64,000 nt of DNA, from the NCBI GenBank assembly GCA_007844125.1, contig CM017558.1, positions 26,617,478 to 26,681,477 on the forward strand, given 5' to 3'. The stretch comes from Sinonovacula constricta (Eukaryota > Mollusca > Bivalvia > Cardiida > Solecurtidae). Made by a program: the position numbers and the translations under genes. Shown here in pieces: positions 49,323 to 61,412 of the stretch (its first letter is position 1; the number at the start of each line of letters is the position of its first letter). Below the pieces are notes generated by a model. The model saw only the letters and a list, made by a program, of their open reading frames with translations, was not told the origin of the DNA and searched no databases.

Positions 49323-49682
49323 TTGAACCTTATTTATAGTTATATGGGGAAAGCCGCCCAAGGCGACGCGGGTCGACTTAGGGCTTTCCCCGCTTATATA
49401 CAATGCGTACATGCTAAAAATTACAAAACTGAACAAATCCTATCAAAATTCAATAGATTTCTGACGACTTACTCTATAGTCCATCAAGATCTTTTAGATG
49501 TAAATTCAAGGCGGCGTCAATTAAGGCCGCCATTTTTATCAAGACATGTTTCTCATTACCTAGAATTCACCATCTGTTTAAAAAAATCAACACAACAACA
49601 CGTCACAATTTTGGATAATTCACGAATGTGCGTAGTCTGGATTACCTGCCCTTTGTCTAAACACAAAGGGTCAGGCCCAAAC
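49323..49682. promoter_or_regulatory. Possible promoter region with YY1-like sites
   Basis: 'aaggccgccatttttatc' (49523-49540) and 'aataatggcggcggcg' (49685-49700) carry inverted and direct forms of the YY1-type CCGCCAT/ATGGCGG motif. A perfect 10-bp hairpin, GGGGAAAGCC with GGCTTTCCCC, is at 49346-49355/49382-49391. CpG is visibly more frequent than in the flanks. Confidence 0.3.
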
Positions 49683-49688
49683 GAAATA

Positions 49689-49784
49689 ATGGCGGCGGCG
49701 ATGGAATCGCTAAGTTTACGAGCTAATAGCAAAAGGCGGGTCATTGTGATAGTATTGATTTTTTGGTCAATATCGATGTTGTAG
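49689..49784 (+). CDS. Possible first coding exon
   Basis: ATG at 49689 has A at -3 and G at +4 and reads MAAAMESLSLRANSKRR before a hydrophobic run and a stop at 49784. The start context and upstream YY1-like motifs resemble a vertebrate or mollusc gene start. No convincing donor follows, and a miniature transposon lies 120 bp downstream. It may be a chance frame. Confidence 0.25.
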   Translation: MAAAMESLSLRANSKRRVIVIVLIFWSISML

Positions 49785-49902
49785 TTTTCATTCGTGTAAA
49801 GCGTTGTTAAGGAGCTATTACTTATGATGAGATTTTACATTCCTGGCAAGTTGAATATTTTTCGGACAAATTTACGCAGTGTAATTTCGGACATTATTTA
49901 TT

Positions 49903-50677
49903 TACAGTCAACTCTCGTTATCTCAAAATCGCTTATCTCAAATTTCCGGTTATGTCAAACTGTTTTCTACGGTCCCGTTTTTCCCCTATAGTTTCTATAT
50001 AGTTCGACTCCGCTTAAGTCAAATTCGGATATGTCAAATTATCGGATATATCAAACTAAATTCTTTGTCCCCACACGTATAGAACTGTTTAAATCAGTTG
50101 GTCTATCTCAAACTTCAAATTGCTATAAGATGCAAAACGGCAACAATAGTGATTTTCACACCTACCGTGAAACTTGCGAAGATTTGGGCGCGAGTTTTAT
50201 CGCCAATTATCGGCAATCAGGATTTCACGTAATTTAGAGGAGAGGTTAATCGATTATTATTTAATTAGCTTATTTAATGAACAACAATTTCGTTAATCTG
50301 TTAACGCTGATTAAAGTGTTTTAGTTTGTACTTGTTGTTGTAAAAGTTTTTGAGAACTTACAGGTATCAGCTTTAGGTATACAAAATTAGGCCATGCACT
50401 TATGACGACGCGCAACAACCTACACTAAAAAGAAGTTTAAAATTATATTGTAAAAATCTAATAACACTTTAAACATGCAAAACCACACAAACTTGCAGAA
50501 ACTTAGTTTACAGTGGCAGATATAACAAGGAATTTCAGTCATTACCAGTCATCGTGTAGCAGGTAAGATTTTGAAGATTTACACAAACTATCCTTAAATT
50601 CGGATAACTCAAACTTCGGATATCTCAAACTATTTTCTACGGTCCCTTAAAATTTGAGATAACGAGAGTTGACTGTA
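49903..50677. mobile_element. Pogo/Tigger-like miniature transposon, TA-flanked
   Basis: The element 49905-50675 has terminal repeats CAGTCAACTCTCGTTATCTC and its inverse ('gagataacgagagttgactg'), flanked by TA on both sides (49903-49904 and 50676-50677). Subterminal motifs such as 'ggatatctcaaac' and 'ttttctacggtccc' occur near both ends. At 771 bp it lacks a transposase. The 68-codon frame at 50031-50237 is internal and unsupported. The termini agree with Tc1/mariner pogo-group elements. Confidence 0.92.
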
Positions 50678-53600
50678 ATTGATAAATATTAAGTTAAAAA
50701 AATAATTTAAGTGAAAATTTCAGTTCCCCATATTTCCTTCATTAGGTAATTAATATTGAAAATTATTACATCTGTGTGAAATGCATTCATAGAACATTTC
50801 TTTTATGCAAAAATAAGTCATTTTAAAACAAAAGTATAAATGTAATGGTGTTAAGAAAATTTTTAATAATTTTAAGTTTTGACTTAAGATGCTTTGTGAA
50901 TACGGCCCCTAGGAGTGGCATGTTAAATTTGGTAAAGAGATCTTATTATTACTTTCTTATCGCCATTTTCACTATATTTGTCCATTTTTTAAACTTGGTC
51001 ATGTTTTACAGTCCCATAGAAGTTATTAGTAATAGGTTTGCAGCAAAAAAATATTTTTTTATGCCGCTAGGATGTTGTTTTAGCTGAAAAATGGTATGTA
51101 ACGTGACAATATGCACTGTGTATTAATTTGAAGAGCTAAAAATGATGGTTTTTCAGCATTATGTTGTATCATTTAAATATTACTAAGATTGCATAGCAAA
51201 ATATTATATTTTGCATTAACAATTTATACTCATTGGTTATATTTCACTATAAACATTTCTTTCTAGTTTAATTAGCTTTTTGTTTCATCAATTTTTAAGA
51301 AAAAAATAAAAAAAATTGACAGGGGTTTGTATACAAGTAGAGTTTGTTATACATTTTGACAATTTCTTTCAAACTGAAATTAAGAAGCCAATGAATTGAA
51401 AAAGAAATTAATATTAAAATGATTTGCGTTTATTTTTCAAGATTTATATGTATTTAACACAAAAACATACCTAACTTTGAACTAGCTTTTGTGTGCAATG
51501 TTTTTAATTATGTCATTCCTGCACACCTGCAAAGGGTTATATTTTGTAGTGTCTGCTTTCACCAAATGCCTTAAGGTTTTTTCGCATTTAATGAAAAGCT
51601 TTGTTTACAACGGTGTAGTGTCCGCAACATAAATATTAATATGCTTCTAAATAAGGCATTTTTTATGTTCTCAAAGTTGTTTTTGCTAATAAATGTTTGG
51701 TTTGATTGCAGTTATATAAAAAAAAGTGAAATAAATATTATTGTCTAGTCTGATTTTCTGCCAAACAGGACATAACAGTGAAATTAATGTACTTCTAATG
51801 TGGGCCAATCAGGATATTCAATGTATTTTAACATATATAATGTATATACCAATTGAATGATGAAAGACAGTCAAGGTAACTTAAAAGAAATAAAAAAAGA
51901 TGTGACTTATCTGAGACCAGAAAAAGGGTTTACACATTTATTTTTTTAATTATGTGTTGCGGACACTACAAGATGTCTTTCATCCTTCATGTACCAAAGA
52001 TAGGTCTTATTGTTGAAGAACTGATGAAATAATACTTCTATTTTAAAAAGCTTCATCTCAAAAAGCTTAATTGATACCAATTGCAGTCAGGATCAAACAC
52101 CATTTTTGCATTTATCATCTTAATCACATCAATATAAGTTGGTCATTCAAAGGGAGTACTGTTGTAAGAATTCTTAAAAAATCTGGGCTTACCAGTATGT
52201 TGATTTCTCTTTTGTTTTTGCCAGACAACTGAACTATTTAGATATGCAAATTAATAAATCGATAGACTATTTACATGAAACATGCATATAATGATATAAC
52301 ATTATCTAATGAAAAATAAGAAGTTAAAATTAAGCCTAAATGTCAGTTAATGTGTAACATAATACTAATATGGCAACTTATATTAACACGAAGTCTGGTC
52401 AGTATAATTATTATTTATGTACAGTGAGTTAGTTCTTCTATGCACTAGGAACTGGGGCAAACATTTATGCATGATAATTCTAAATCAAACTACGGTATAT
52501 GATTATCAAAAACATAAGCAAGTTAACTGCCATTCCTTGTCATCACCAGCAATGTCATTTGAAATGTTTTAAAATATTACTGTGTGCATGTATACTCAAC
52601 TCACAGGAAAATTCTTTTAATGCTTTTTTTTGTTATTTCTTTTAGATCTGATTAATGGAATTTGTGAAAAATGATTAGAGTGTTCATCATTATTTTGATT
52701 TTTTTTTGTTTAATAACAATGTCAGGTATACAGAAAGGTATTATTGCCACTAATTTGGTTTTCATTCAATTTGATTTTTTAATAACAATATTAAATAATG
52801 ATTTAAGAGAATAGAGTGTATCATTTACACAACTAGTGTGACATTTGCCAATTTTTTCCTTTGAAGGTGACAAAAATTAACAAGAAATGCTATTATAAAA
52901 TGAAATACTGCTAATGTTTCTGTAAGAAAAGTCCCCAGGAAGCATGAAGTCCAAACAAATGAGTGCAAAACACTTACTTAATTTGACTTAGCATTTGCAT
53001 ATTCATTGTTATTATTTGCTATCAGTTTTTAAGTGTTTTTATATAAATTAACAACATTAAAACACACAATTTTATCTTCAGTAATTTAGGAAAACTATTT
53101 TTTTAAAGTTTGCATTGATTTAAGACAACAAATCTGAAGTTTCTACAACATTTAAGACTCCTTATTTTTTTATGTTCACTTATTTGTTAGTTTGTATGTT
53201 CTACTCTTAAGTTTTTGCATTTTGGCATTGTAAAGATTCTATTAAAATTATTCTATCAACACAAAAATGAGGAGCATGTGTCTAGGTGGATCAGACAGTA
53301 AGAATAACAGTACATATTGTGCAATTCTTAGAATGCCCTAATTTTGAAATAGTGCTCTTTCATACACATGGTAAATGATGAAATATTCAAGTAAGTTAAT
53401 AAAATGACATAACAAGCATCCCACAATAACTGTATAAGCACAATATCTTTGATTATATTGTAACATTTACATTTAAGATAATATATGTAGTGTCCGCATG
53501 GCAATGTAATACTTTCTTAATAAACATAACTAAAACACATTCGTATTGATCACAATGCAAAACAAAATCATTTTATAATCATTTTACAAGAGAACTTATG

Positions 53601-53788
53601 ATCACATATCCGAAATATCACAATCTTCGTATTTGTCCGAAAAGTACTCAACTTATTGAAATTTAAAAAAAAAATAACATACGGAAATGCTCCACGAAAA
53701 GAAACCTTATCTTTAAGAATTTTATATATACATATTGATTGAAAATTGAACAATATCCCGATGAACAACTTTTAAAAGTATTTGGTTA
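50678..53788. other. AT-rich spacer
   Basis: Over 3 kb of AT-rich sequence without a supported exon, apart from the miniature transposon at 51616-51968. If the candidate minus-strand gene starting at 53815 is real, this is its first intron. Confidence 0.45.
51616..51968. mobile_element. TA-flanked miniature inverted-repeat element
   Basis: The body 51618-51966 begins GTGTCCGCAACATAAA and ends TATGTGTTGCGGACAC, 12 identical terminal bases, with TA on both flanks. It is 349 bp, AT-rich inside and non-coding. Two more single termini of the same type are at about 51549 ('tagtgtctgc') and 53488 ('tagtgtccgc'). Confidence 0.75.
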
Positions 53789-53794
53789 ACTTAC

Positions 53795-53815
53795 AGCTAT
53801 CATTGCGTCGGCCAT
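53795..53815 (-). CDS. Possible first coding exon, minus strand
   Basis: On the minus strand 'aaacaATGGCC' (A at -3, G at +4) opens MADAMIA and runs straight into a consensus donor GTAAGTTAAC at 53794. Short first exons of this kind are common in animals. The acceptor exon downstream (to the left) was not found, so the product is unknown. The 5' side (53889-53915) carries a sequence like the terminus of the 34-kb miniature transposon. Confidence 0.35.
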
Positions 53816-53888
53816 TGTTTCGTCAATGCCAGACTTCTATTATGTTTACAATAGAAGCTGGGAACCAGACTAGATTGTGCGAAGACGG

Positions 53889-53916
53889 AATCACCCAAGG
53901 AGTTCCGATTAAACTG
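53889..53916 (-). mobile_element. Solitary terminus related to the transposon at 34095
   Basis: Read on the minus strand, 'aatcggaactccttgggtga' matches CAATCGGAACTCCTCGGGTAATTCC of the element at 34095-34885 with few changes. No second end was found nearby. Confidence 0.6.
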
Positions 53917-55320
53917 CGTTAAGGTTACACGACACTAAATTAATGTTTTCTTTACTGTCTTTAATGTCACAACTTTGGTAGCAATTTAACAGCAAAGCGT
54001 TCCTTTGGGAATCTCAAAACTATATATTGTGAGAACGAACAATGCATTATCTGATAACAGGGCTTCTACGACGAAAAGTTATGAGTCGCGAAGACGGTTA
54101 TCCTCCCCCTGAAAACATACACCGTATTTTTTTATCGTAAATCCGCACATTTTCAATGAAATGATCAGTTCCGGTCTAAATGAGCATAGAAGTGCAGTTA
54201 TTTTGCATTTCTATAATTCTTCAATGTTTCAGCTTTGTTTTGCACTAAATTACATGAAATTATCTTAGTTATGGCAAATTCAGCCACAAAAGAAAAAAAA
54301 AACTACCTTAAAATATAATTGCATTAGCCTTGCATTGCATGGAAATTTTGAAAACAGAACACTGTACCGTAATGTAGTATGCAACTACATGATCAATAAC
54401 TGGGTGACATAACGCCACGTGGTCTCACTTCCACATGATTTTCATGATTTTTTTCTCATGATTTTTTTTCTCAAGTAATGTAAAACTCTATTGGGAGCAT
54501 ATGCTGGACGGAAGAGATTGGGCAACTGCATGTCAAGTGAAGAAACACCTGAAATATTTGACTTAAATATCACAACATGAGTCAGAGTTCTTGCTTATGA
54601 CAAAGAACTCTGACAATTTAAAACTCGATACACAACTAAAAACAAAAACAAAATATCAAACAAAAAGACAAAACCAGAAACAAACACTTCTTGGAGACAT
54701 TTTCATGTTTTATTTGAGATTCTGAATAAAATGAATTCTAAGCATCATGTTTTCCAATATAAGTAGCCTCAACGTGTTATTTTTTCAACATTCATGTATT
54801 GTATATTTATATAATTATATCATTTGTTAGGTCTCATCGACATCAGCTCAAAACAGTTTGGTTTTTGAAAATATCTCAACTACACAAAAAGTTATGCCAA
54901 AATTCAATTCTCTAATTTTAACACAAACATTTCACTGCTTACAAGTGTGCAAAAAAGTTACATGGATGGAATGGTAATTTAAATCGGTTTTAAAGCCATG
55001 TAGTTGCTGTGTGCATATCATGCGCAAATATTACAAAAATACAAGAATAACCGCACGTACTATTCTGATTGATTTCTCTTTTCTGCATTTGTGAACGTCT
55101 TTCTGGGGATGCTAATATAAGTACTACATTATTGTTTTTGTATTTTTTGCAACACATGTAAGTAATATTCTGTTCTATTTAAGGCATTTAACACAAGCTT
55201 TCCCCGTTATAGGTACAACCTGTGGTTATATTAATTATGTAGGCAATAGGGTTATATAGGCATACACAAATTGTCCGGTTGTAATCAAATACAAATTTTA
55301 AAACATCGAAAATGGCGTCA
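53917..55320. other. AT-rich spacer
   Basis: No gene supported. 54436-54475 has three tandem 'catgattttttt'-type copies. The rest shows only short open frames. Confidence 0.45.
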
Positions 55321-55329
55321 ATTCGACAG

Positions 55330-55510
55330 ATAACTGCCAATCAGTTGGAGGGCATCTGACTCCGGAGCAGGAGGTCGTGGGATCAGACTGCATCCTTGAT
55401 GACAGGGTTAGTTTGTGCTTTGCTTACGCCTGACTGTGATTACATGTAGTTACCTCCCTTGTCGTTCCAGGTCAAGCAGGCGCTGATATAGAGTGCAATT
55501 AAATTGAAAT
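55330..55510 (+). mobile_element. tRNA-derived SINE
   Basis: A tRNA-like head 'cagttggagggcatctgact' with anticodon-stem-like 'ctgactccggagcag' and B-box-like 'gtcgtgggatcagactgca' at about 55374-55392, then a body to about 55510 ('gttacctcccttgtcgttcc'). Imperfect stems point to a SINE, not a tRNA gene. Confidence 0.6.
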
Positions 55511-57279
55511 CTATCATCCGATTTAACTCCACCAAAATCAAGTTGGCAAGCAAATAGGCTGGTTCGCATTTCCAGCAAGCAGCAATCATGTGTAGCAAGC
55601 ATCTATGGTAGCAAAACAAATTTCATAGAAGAAGACAATAAGTCCAGATTCGGGATGAAATAAATAACACTTTTATGATCGTGCTTTTTTCTTTTTTTAA
55701 TTTACTAATTGAATAGTTAAAGTATAAATATATTTCTTCTATATAACTTTGCATTGGGATTCATGTTCTAAGGTTGATCATCTTACTTTGACTTAAATAC
55801 AAAAATAATAATTTAGTCTTAAAATATTTTGTAATATGGACTGGGTATTGCACATTAAACACCAGGGATGCAGAATTCACAGTCGTTTAATGATTGTGAC
55901 GCATTTTTGTGCATGTATTTGGTATAAAATTTAGCCAGAATTCGAAAGCTGAAAAGCTTTCAGCTCTTCTTTAGATTGAATTTATTTGCGATCACAGTTG
56001 ATGCAACCACAGATTATCTTATTGCAACACTGATTTTAAGGCCGGTCTCTTCTACATATAAGAAATGCAACGAAATTGTTTTGAATATGTTAACTGGTAA
56101 AAAAGGTGTTGTGTTTTTTTGTGTTTGTTTGTTTTGTTTTAGTTTTTTTTCTAAGATTCCTAAATATAAGAAAGTTTACGCAACATTTGCATTTGGTAAA
56201 ATATTTAAAAGCTTCCAGTTTACTGGCAACTATTTTATACATAATCAAATGCTATCTTATTGCTTTATATGCGTACCTGGCTTTTGAATAAAGCACACAG
56301 AAATGATCCCATGTATTAATATTCTTTGACAATGTCCATTTGGCAGTATCCGGACAGTTAAATATATTGAGTTCCTTGGCCCCAGTTTGCCCTATCCACA
56401 CCGTAACCCTATCAACATCCAACTAATTTATAACCCTCTTATCAATTTATGAAAGTCCACATGGAATCTTGTGGTTGAATTTTGAGATAAGGAATTCTGA
56501 GATTAGGAATAGATTTTATTTTGGTATCTTGGAGTGCGGTTCGGACTTGCTCGTTATTCATTATGCTAGATTTTATTTGGTGATGTATTTGTTATGCTGC
56601 TGTTACTTTTGCTGCTGCTTCGGCTTATACTGCTTCTGATGTTTATGCAAGACCAGTCTCTAAAGCATAATTTTACATTCTTAAAATCAGCGACATTCGA
56701 TATTTAGAATAAACAGCATGTTTTATTTTTTATGAATGTGAATTGTATACTTTATCAAACAATCAATATTATTGGGACATTTTAGTGTCCGTCTATGTAG
56801 CATATTCATATTGTTTGAATATATTAGCAGCACAAAGTACAAAACCGTTTATAATTGTCGTCTTTTGCTTATATTTTAGTTACAATTGTTTCGAGTATAC
56901 AGCTTGCTTATAACATTTGTGCTATCGAAATAAAAGTTTCGTTGATAAATGTTGTGTAAAAGGAATAAACAAATATGGTGTATAGCATGAAAGAAGCTAC
57001 CATTAAATTATACATTAGCGGTTATACATGCTATGGGCGGATATGGCTTATCTAAAATTATTTAGAGCAAATCCACAGCAATAATCACCGTAAGGTTTGT
57101 TTGAACTACTTAAGTCATCAGCTTATCAGTTTATAGGATATAAAAGCACTACACAACATTTAACAGTCGAACACATACAAATATACATTGTACATAACAT
57201 TGTACGTTCGCCTCATGTTATTTTTCTTTTTCAAATATGTAAACTGCCTATTGTAAGAAATACATGTATAAAAAATCCA
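55511..57279. other. AT-rich spacer
   Basis: The longest frame (55976-56287, 103 codons) is rich in Phe and Cys from a T-rich run and has no recognisable domain. A near-palindrome AGCTGAAAAGCTTTCAGCT lies at 55949-55967. Confidence 0.45.
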
Positions 57280-59085
57280 AACCATTCAAATTTGTGTTTG
57301 TACTTTATATAATCTGCACTTACAGGCATAAATACATGCAGGGAATGTACAATGTACGTTTTTAATGTAAACATATTGACATAATAGGAAAATGCAACAA
57401 CTATACCATAGCGTGGGGATAACATATAGAAAAATGCGTTCAAAAACAGAAGTCAGATAAAGTAAAATCACACAAAATCTTAACAAATACGGGGAACATA
57501 TTCACCTAATGAAAATATGCAACAACTTAACCCCAACTTGCGTTCGACATAAAACAATCTGCGATCAATTAGAGACGTCGGAGACAGTAAAAGCACACAG
57601 ACCACCAAGTAATATTATGTACAATGTATATCTGACGGAGCGCGGTGCACTCACAAAAAAGTGACACTCTAAACTATATATGTATGTAGACAACATATTT
57701 ATATCTAAAAGAAAATTGTTACAACAATCGCATAGCCAGGGAATGACATAAGAAAATATGCGATTGAATACAAAGGCCAAATACATAAAATCAACGAAAA
57801 CAAATTAAAAAGCTCTAGTGTTTTGAAAAGGTCTCAGTGCCTCTCTCACCGAGAATGTGACGGAATGAAGGACAAATATTTGTGACCAAGAAAGATGTAA
57901 GATTTACGTTACAGACAGGTAAATTAACGAAAGACTAAGCTAACATGTGTAGATTTGACCGAACTCTGTGCATTCAAAAAGGAATGTGACACAACACACA
58001 ATACACATTCATCAACACTACATGTTGCTGGAATAGAAAGGGCAACAACAACACTCTAGCTTGGGAATGACACAGGCATATCTCTCATAGAAAACGGACT
58101 TCAAATATAATGAAGATACTGAAAGTTTCATTAAAAGCCCGGTATATTTAAATGGCCAATGTGTCACTATACATGTTTAAAAACAAGATTAAAAATAGGT
58201 AATTTATTTATTAAAAAACGCAGCAACAATACCCAAGCAAGGGGTGGCCATTAGGTAATAGCCTGTCAGCAACAGACGTCAGTAACAGTAAAATCACAGA
58301 AAATTCAATAAAAAAGAGAATACAGGTGGAATACCCATGTGCCATGAACAAGGAATGTGACGCAATAAACTATAGATATTTGTTAAGAGAAATCATGGTC
58401 ATTATGAAAATATGCAACAAGGACACCTAGCTTGAGTAGTACATAACAAAATATGCTATCAAAACATGCGTCGATTATGTTCATATTGTCGGGACACAAT
58501 GCCTCTTACAGGGAATGTGACGCAATGAACGATATATATTTATACATAAGACGAACTGAACTAGTAGAAAATTTGCAACTTTAATATCCCAGCTAGGTGA
58601 TGACATAAAGAAATACACGATCAATGAGTGACGTCATAGACAGCTAAAATAACGGAAAACTAAGCTAACATGTGTAGCTTTGACAGAATTCTGCGGATTA
58701 AAAAGGGAAATGTGACACAACACACATGCTTATCAATACAACAGGTTGCCGTAATGGAAAATGGCAACAATAACGCTCGACCTTGGGGATGACTGCAAGT
58801 GCCTGTGCGAAACAGACGTCAAGTAAAATGAAGAGACAGAAAGTTACTGTAAAAGTCCAGTATATTTTAATGGTCCCTGTGTCCCACACAAGGAATGTGA
58901 CGCAATTATCTATACATGTTTGCAAACAACATTAAAATAGCTAATAAAAACGGAAGCAACAATACCCAAGCTAGGTGTTGTCATAGGGTTATAGCCGGTC
59001 AACAACAGACGTCAGTAACAGTGAAGTCACAGAAAATTACACTACAAATAGGACATAATTGACATACCTTTGTGCCTTGTACAGG
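57280..59085 (+). repeat. ~190-bp diverged tandem repeats with ~725-bp higher-order period
   Basis: Markers recur in order: 'ggaatgtgacgcaat' (57852, 57981, 58351, 58512, 58706, 58893), 'gcaacaatacccaagc', 'acagacgtcagtaacagt' and 'aatcacagaaaatt'. Larger blocks match at about 725-bp distance, for example 'actaagctaacatgtgtag' near 57935 and near 58658, and 'gacgtcagtaacagt' near 58276 and near 59010. Copies are clearly diverged. Open frames inside are accidental. Confidence 0.85.
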
Positions 59086-59960
59086 GCGTCACATTCCCTG
59101 TACGTGGCACTGTGTCCCGACAATATGAACATACCCGGCTTCCGGGCTAATTTGCTGTGAATTAACTGACTTGGACGTCTTTTTTGATTGTAGATTTCAG
59201 ATTTCGTTATGTACTTCCCAAGCCAGGGTATCCTTGTTGCATATTTTCATAAAGTCTATGTTTCCTTTTAATAAATATGTATAGTTTATTGCGTCAGATT
59301 CCCAGTACAAGGCACAAGGGTCAATTATATCCTATTTTCAGTGTAATTTTCTGTGTGTTTACTGTTACTGGCGTCTGTTGTTGACCGACTATTATCATAT
59401 GCCAACCCCTAGATTGGGTAGTGTTGCTGCGATGTTTCATTAGCTATTTTAATTTTGCATGCAAACATATAGTTAATTGCGCCACATTCCTCGCGAGTGA
59501 CACAAGGATCATTCAAATATAGCGGACTTTTACAGTAAGTTTCTGTATTCCATTGTAATTGGCGCCTTCGAAAGCATATTTGTTGATGCCATTCCAAAGC
59601 TTTCGTATTGATGTTGTCCATCTCTATTCGGGCAACATGTATACTTTTTAAACATGTGTTGTAAATTGAGTATCAATATTTTTTAATTCACATAATTTTG
59701 TCAAGTATACACATTTAAGCTTATTTTTACATTATTTAACTGTTTCTGGCGTATATATTCATTGGCATTTTTTATTTATGTCATCCCATAGCTAGAGTAT
59801 TGATGTTTCATTTTTAATTTAGGTCAATTTGTATTCATTGTAACGATATGTAGTTCATAGCGTCACATTCCCTGTAAGTGATCCACATATTCACCCGATT
59901 TTAAATCTAATTATATAGATATGATTTCAAGTATTCCCTCTATCAGCGTTTCACTCACCG
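59086..59960 (-). repeat. Inverted continuation of the ~190-bp repeats
   Basis: From about 59085 the same repeat appears in reverse complement: 'gcgtcacattccctgtac' (59086), 'attgcgtcagattcccagta' (59289), 'attgcgccacattcctcg' (59476), 'gcgtcacattccctgtaa' (59860). 'gtgtcccgacaatatgaac' at 59112 is the inverse of 'gttcatattgtcgggacac' at 58479. The array thus forms a large imperfect palindrome. Confidence 0.85.
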
Positions 59961-60699
59961 TTGGCGTATCATTTAATTATCGTATATCCTTTGAAAATCC
60001 CCACGTTACAACAATAGTTTTTGCAACATTTAAGTAGAATTTTAGTTATCTTTTATAATTTAGATTAGGGTATAATTGATGTATACTTTTAATAATGTAA
60101 TACTAAAAACGTGTTGTTGTTTTTTTTAAATTATGAAAAAAAACACGCTGGATTTAAATATTAAAATATCATTTGATTTGTTATTTCTACGTTTGGTACT
60201 TTTATATAATACAATTTTTCTCGATGTAGTCGATAATTAGTTTGCGTTGAAAACGCACATTCTACGTACCTTTCTTAATGTCGGCTGCACTAATATTTCT
60301 TCGGCTAGCCTGAGTTAATGCCTCTCGGCAATCTTGCATGCAGAGTTGTCGTTCGTTCCTCTCTCAGAATGCATGAGCCGATGGTAAAGAGTGGCCATTC
60401 GGATCACGCTTCGGTGATTCTACGTAATCTACGTGATATATCCGAAGCTTGCCGGAGATCGCCGAGTAGGTACGATTGAGTTAATGCTTGTTGCTTGCCA
60501 GCTTGATTTGAGTAACTCCCTTGAAGATTTGGCCTATAGCAGCTATCAATGAAGTTTAAGGTATGAACCAACGATTTTGATTAACTTGAATTGTATTGAC
60601 TCACATGTTATGGCGCAATGCGTTTAGCACGCAATATTTCGTTGCAAAAATGCGGTAGTTAGGCAAGAATTATGGAGGCTTCATACACAATCGTCTCAG
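59961..60699. other. Spacer with a GC-richer block
   Basis: 60270-60500 is GC-richer and has 'ggccattcggatcacgcttc' and 'ttgccggagatcgccgagta'-type inverted bits, like a decayed DNA transposon end. No gene. Confidence 0.35.
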
Positions 60700-60810
60700 C
60701 GACTATTCGAACACTCGACTATTCGACCCCACGACTATTCGACCATACCTGTAAAAAGGTGCGACTATTCAACCCCTGGCGACAATTCAACCCAATGACT
60801 TTTCGACCCC
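60700..60810 (+). repeat. CGACTATTCGACC short repeat, six copies
   Basis: Copies of CGACTATTCGACC or close variants begin at 60700, 60716, 60732, 60762, 60780 and 60796, spaced mostly 16-18 bp. Confidence 0.85.
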
Positions 60811-61412
60811 TTGTAAAATGTTAGCATAATTGTATTTTATCATTGCATTTTATTGTTTGTAAAGTATGGTAAATGGCTAAAATTCTGTGTCATGATATAA
60901 GTATCATTAATCGGTGTATTTATGATACAATACGTCAATAGTTACTGGGGGCTTATGATTGTGATGGCTAGGTTGTTGAATCAAAAGGCATGTTAAAGTG
61001 GGAAATAGGTTGCTATTTGTAACACTCTTTTTAATTAGTTATAAGTTGTTATAGATTTGTATATGTTCATTTTTTGTTATATATATAAATAATATATATT
61101 CAAACCTGTATCATTGTACAAGTGATGGCCGGCACATGCTGCATAGAAAATGGATCTTTGTATCCCCACTATAAAATAAAATGTGTAAAGTTATGAAAAA
61201 ATATATTGGAACCAATTTTGTTGCAAAAATGTAATTTGCATTTCAGGTTAATCCCATACCTGTACCACAGATCCTGTGTTGCCACCTCTCACATGTATCA
61301 CAGGAAACTCAGAAATCCGACATCATAACATGATTAACCTTGTTATACTTATCGAAACACTTATATTCCCATCATAAGATTAAGTTATCGAACCAGTATA
61401 TATTATAATTAT
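60811..61412. other. AT-rich spacer
   Basis: No gene or repeat structure recognised. Confidence 0.5.

Noticed and set aside
49323..49688. Long frame upstream of the MAAAMES start as one 153-residue protein
   Set aside because: It has no ATG in good context before 49689, and its composition follows flanking non-coding sequence.
55311..55360. ATGGCGTCAATTCG start as a first exon
   Set aside because: The good start context runs within about 16 codons into a stop inside a SINE, with no donor site.
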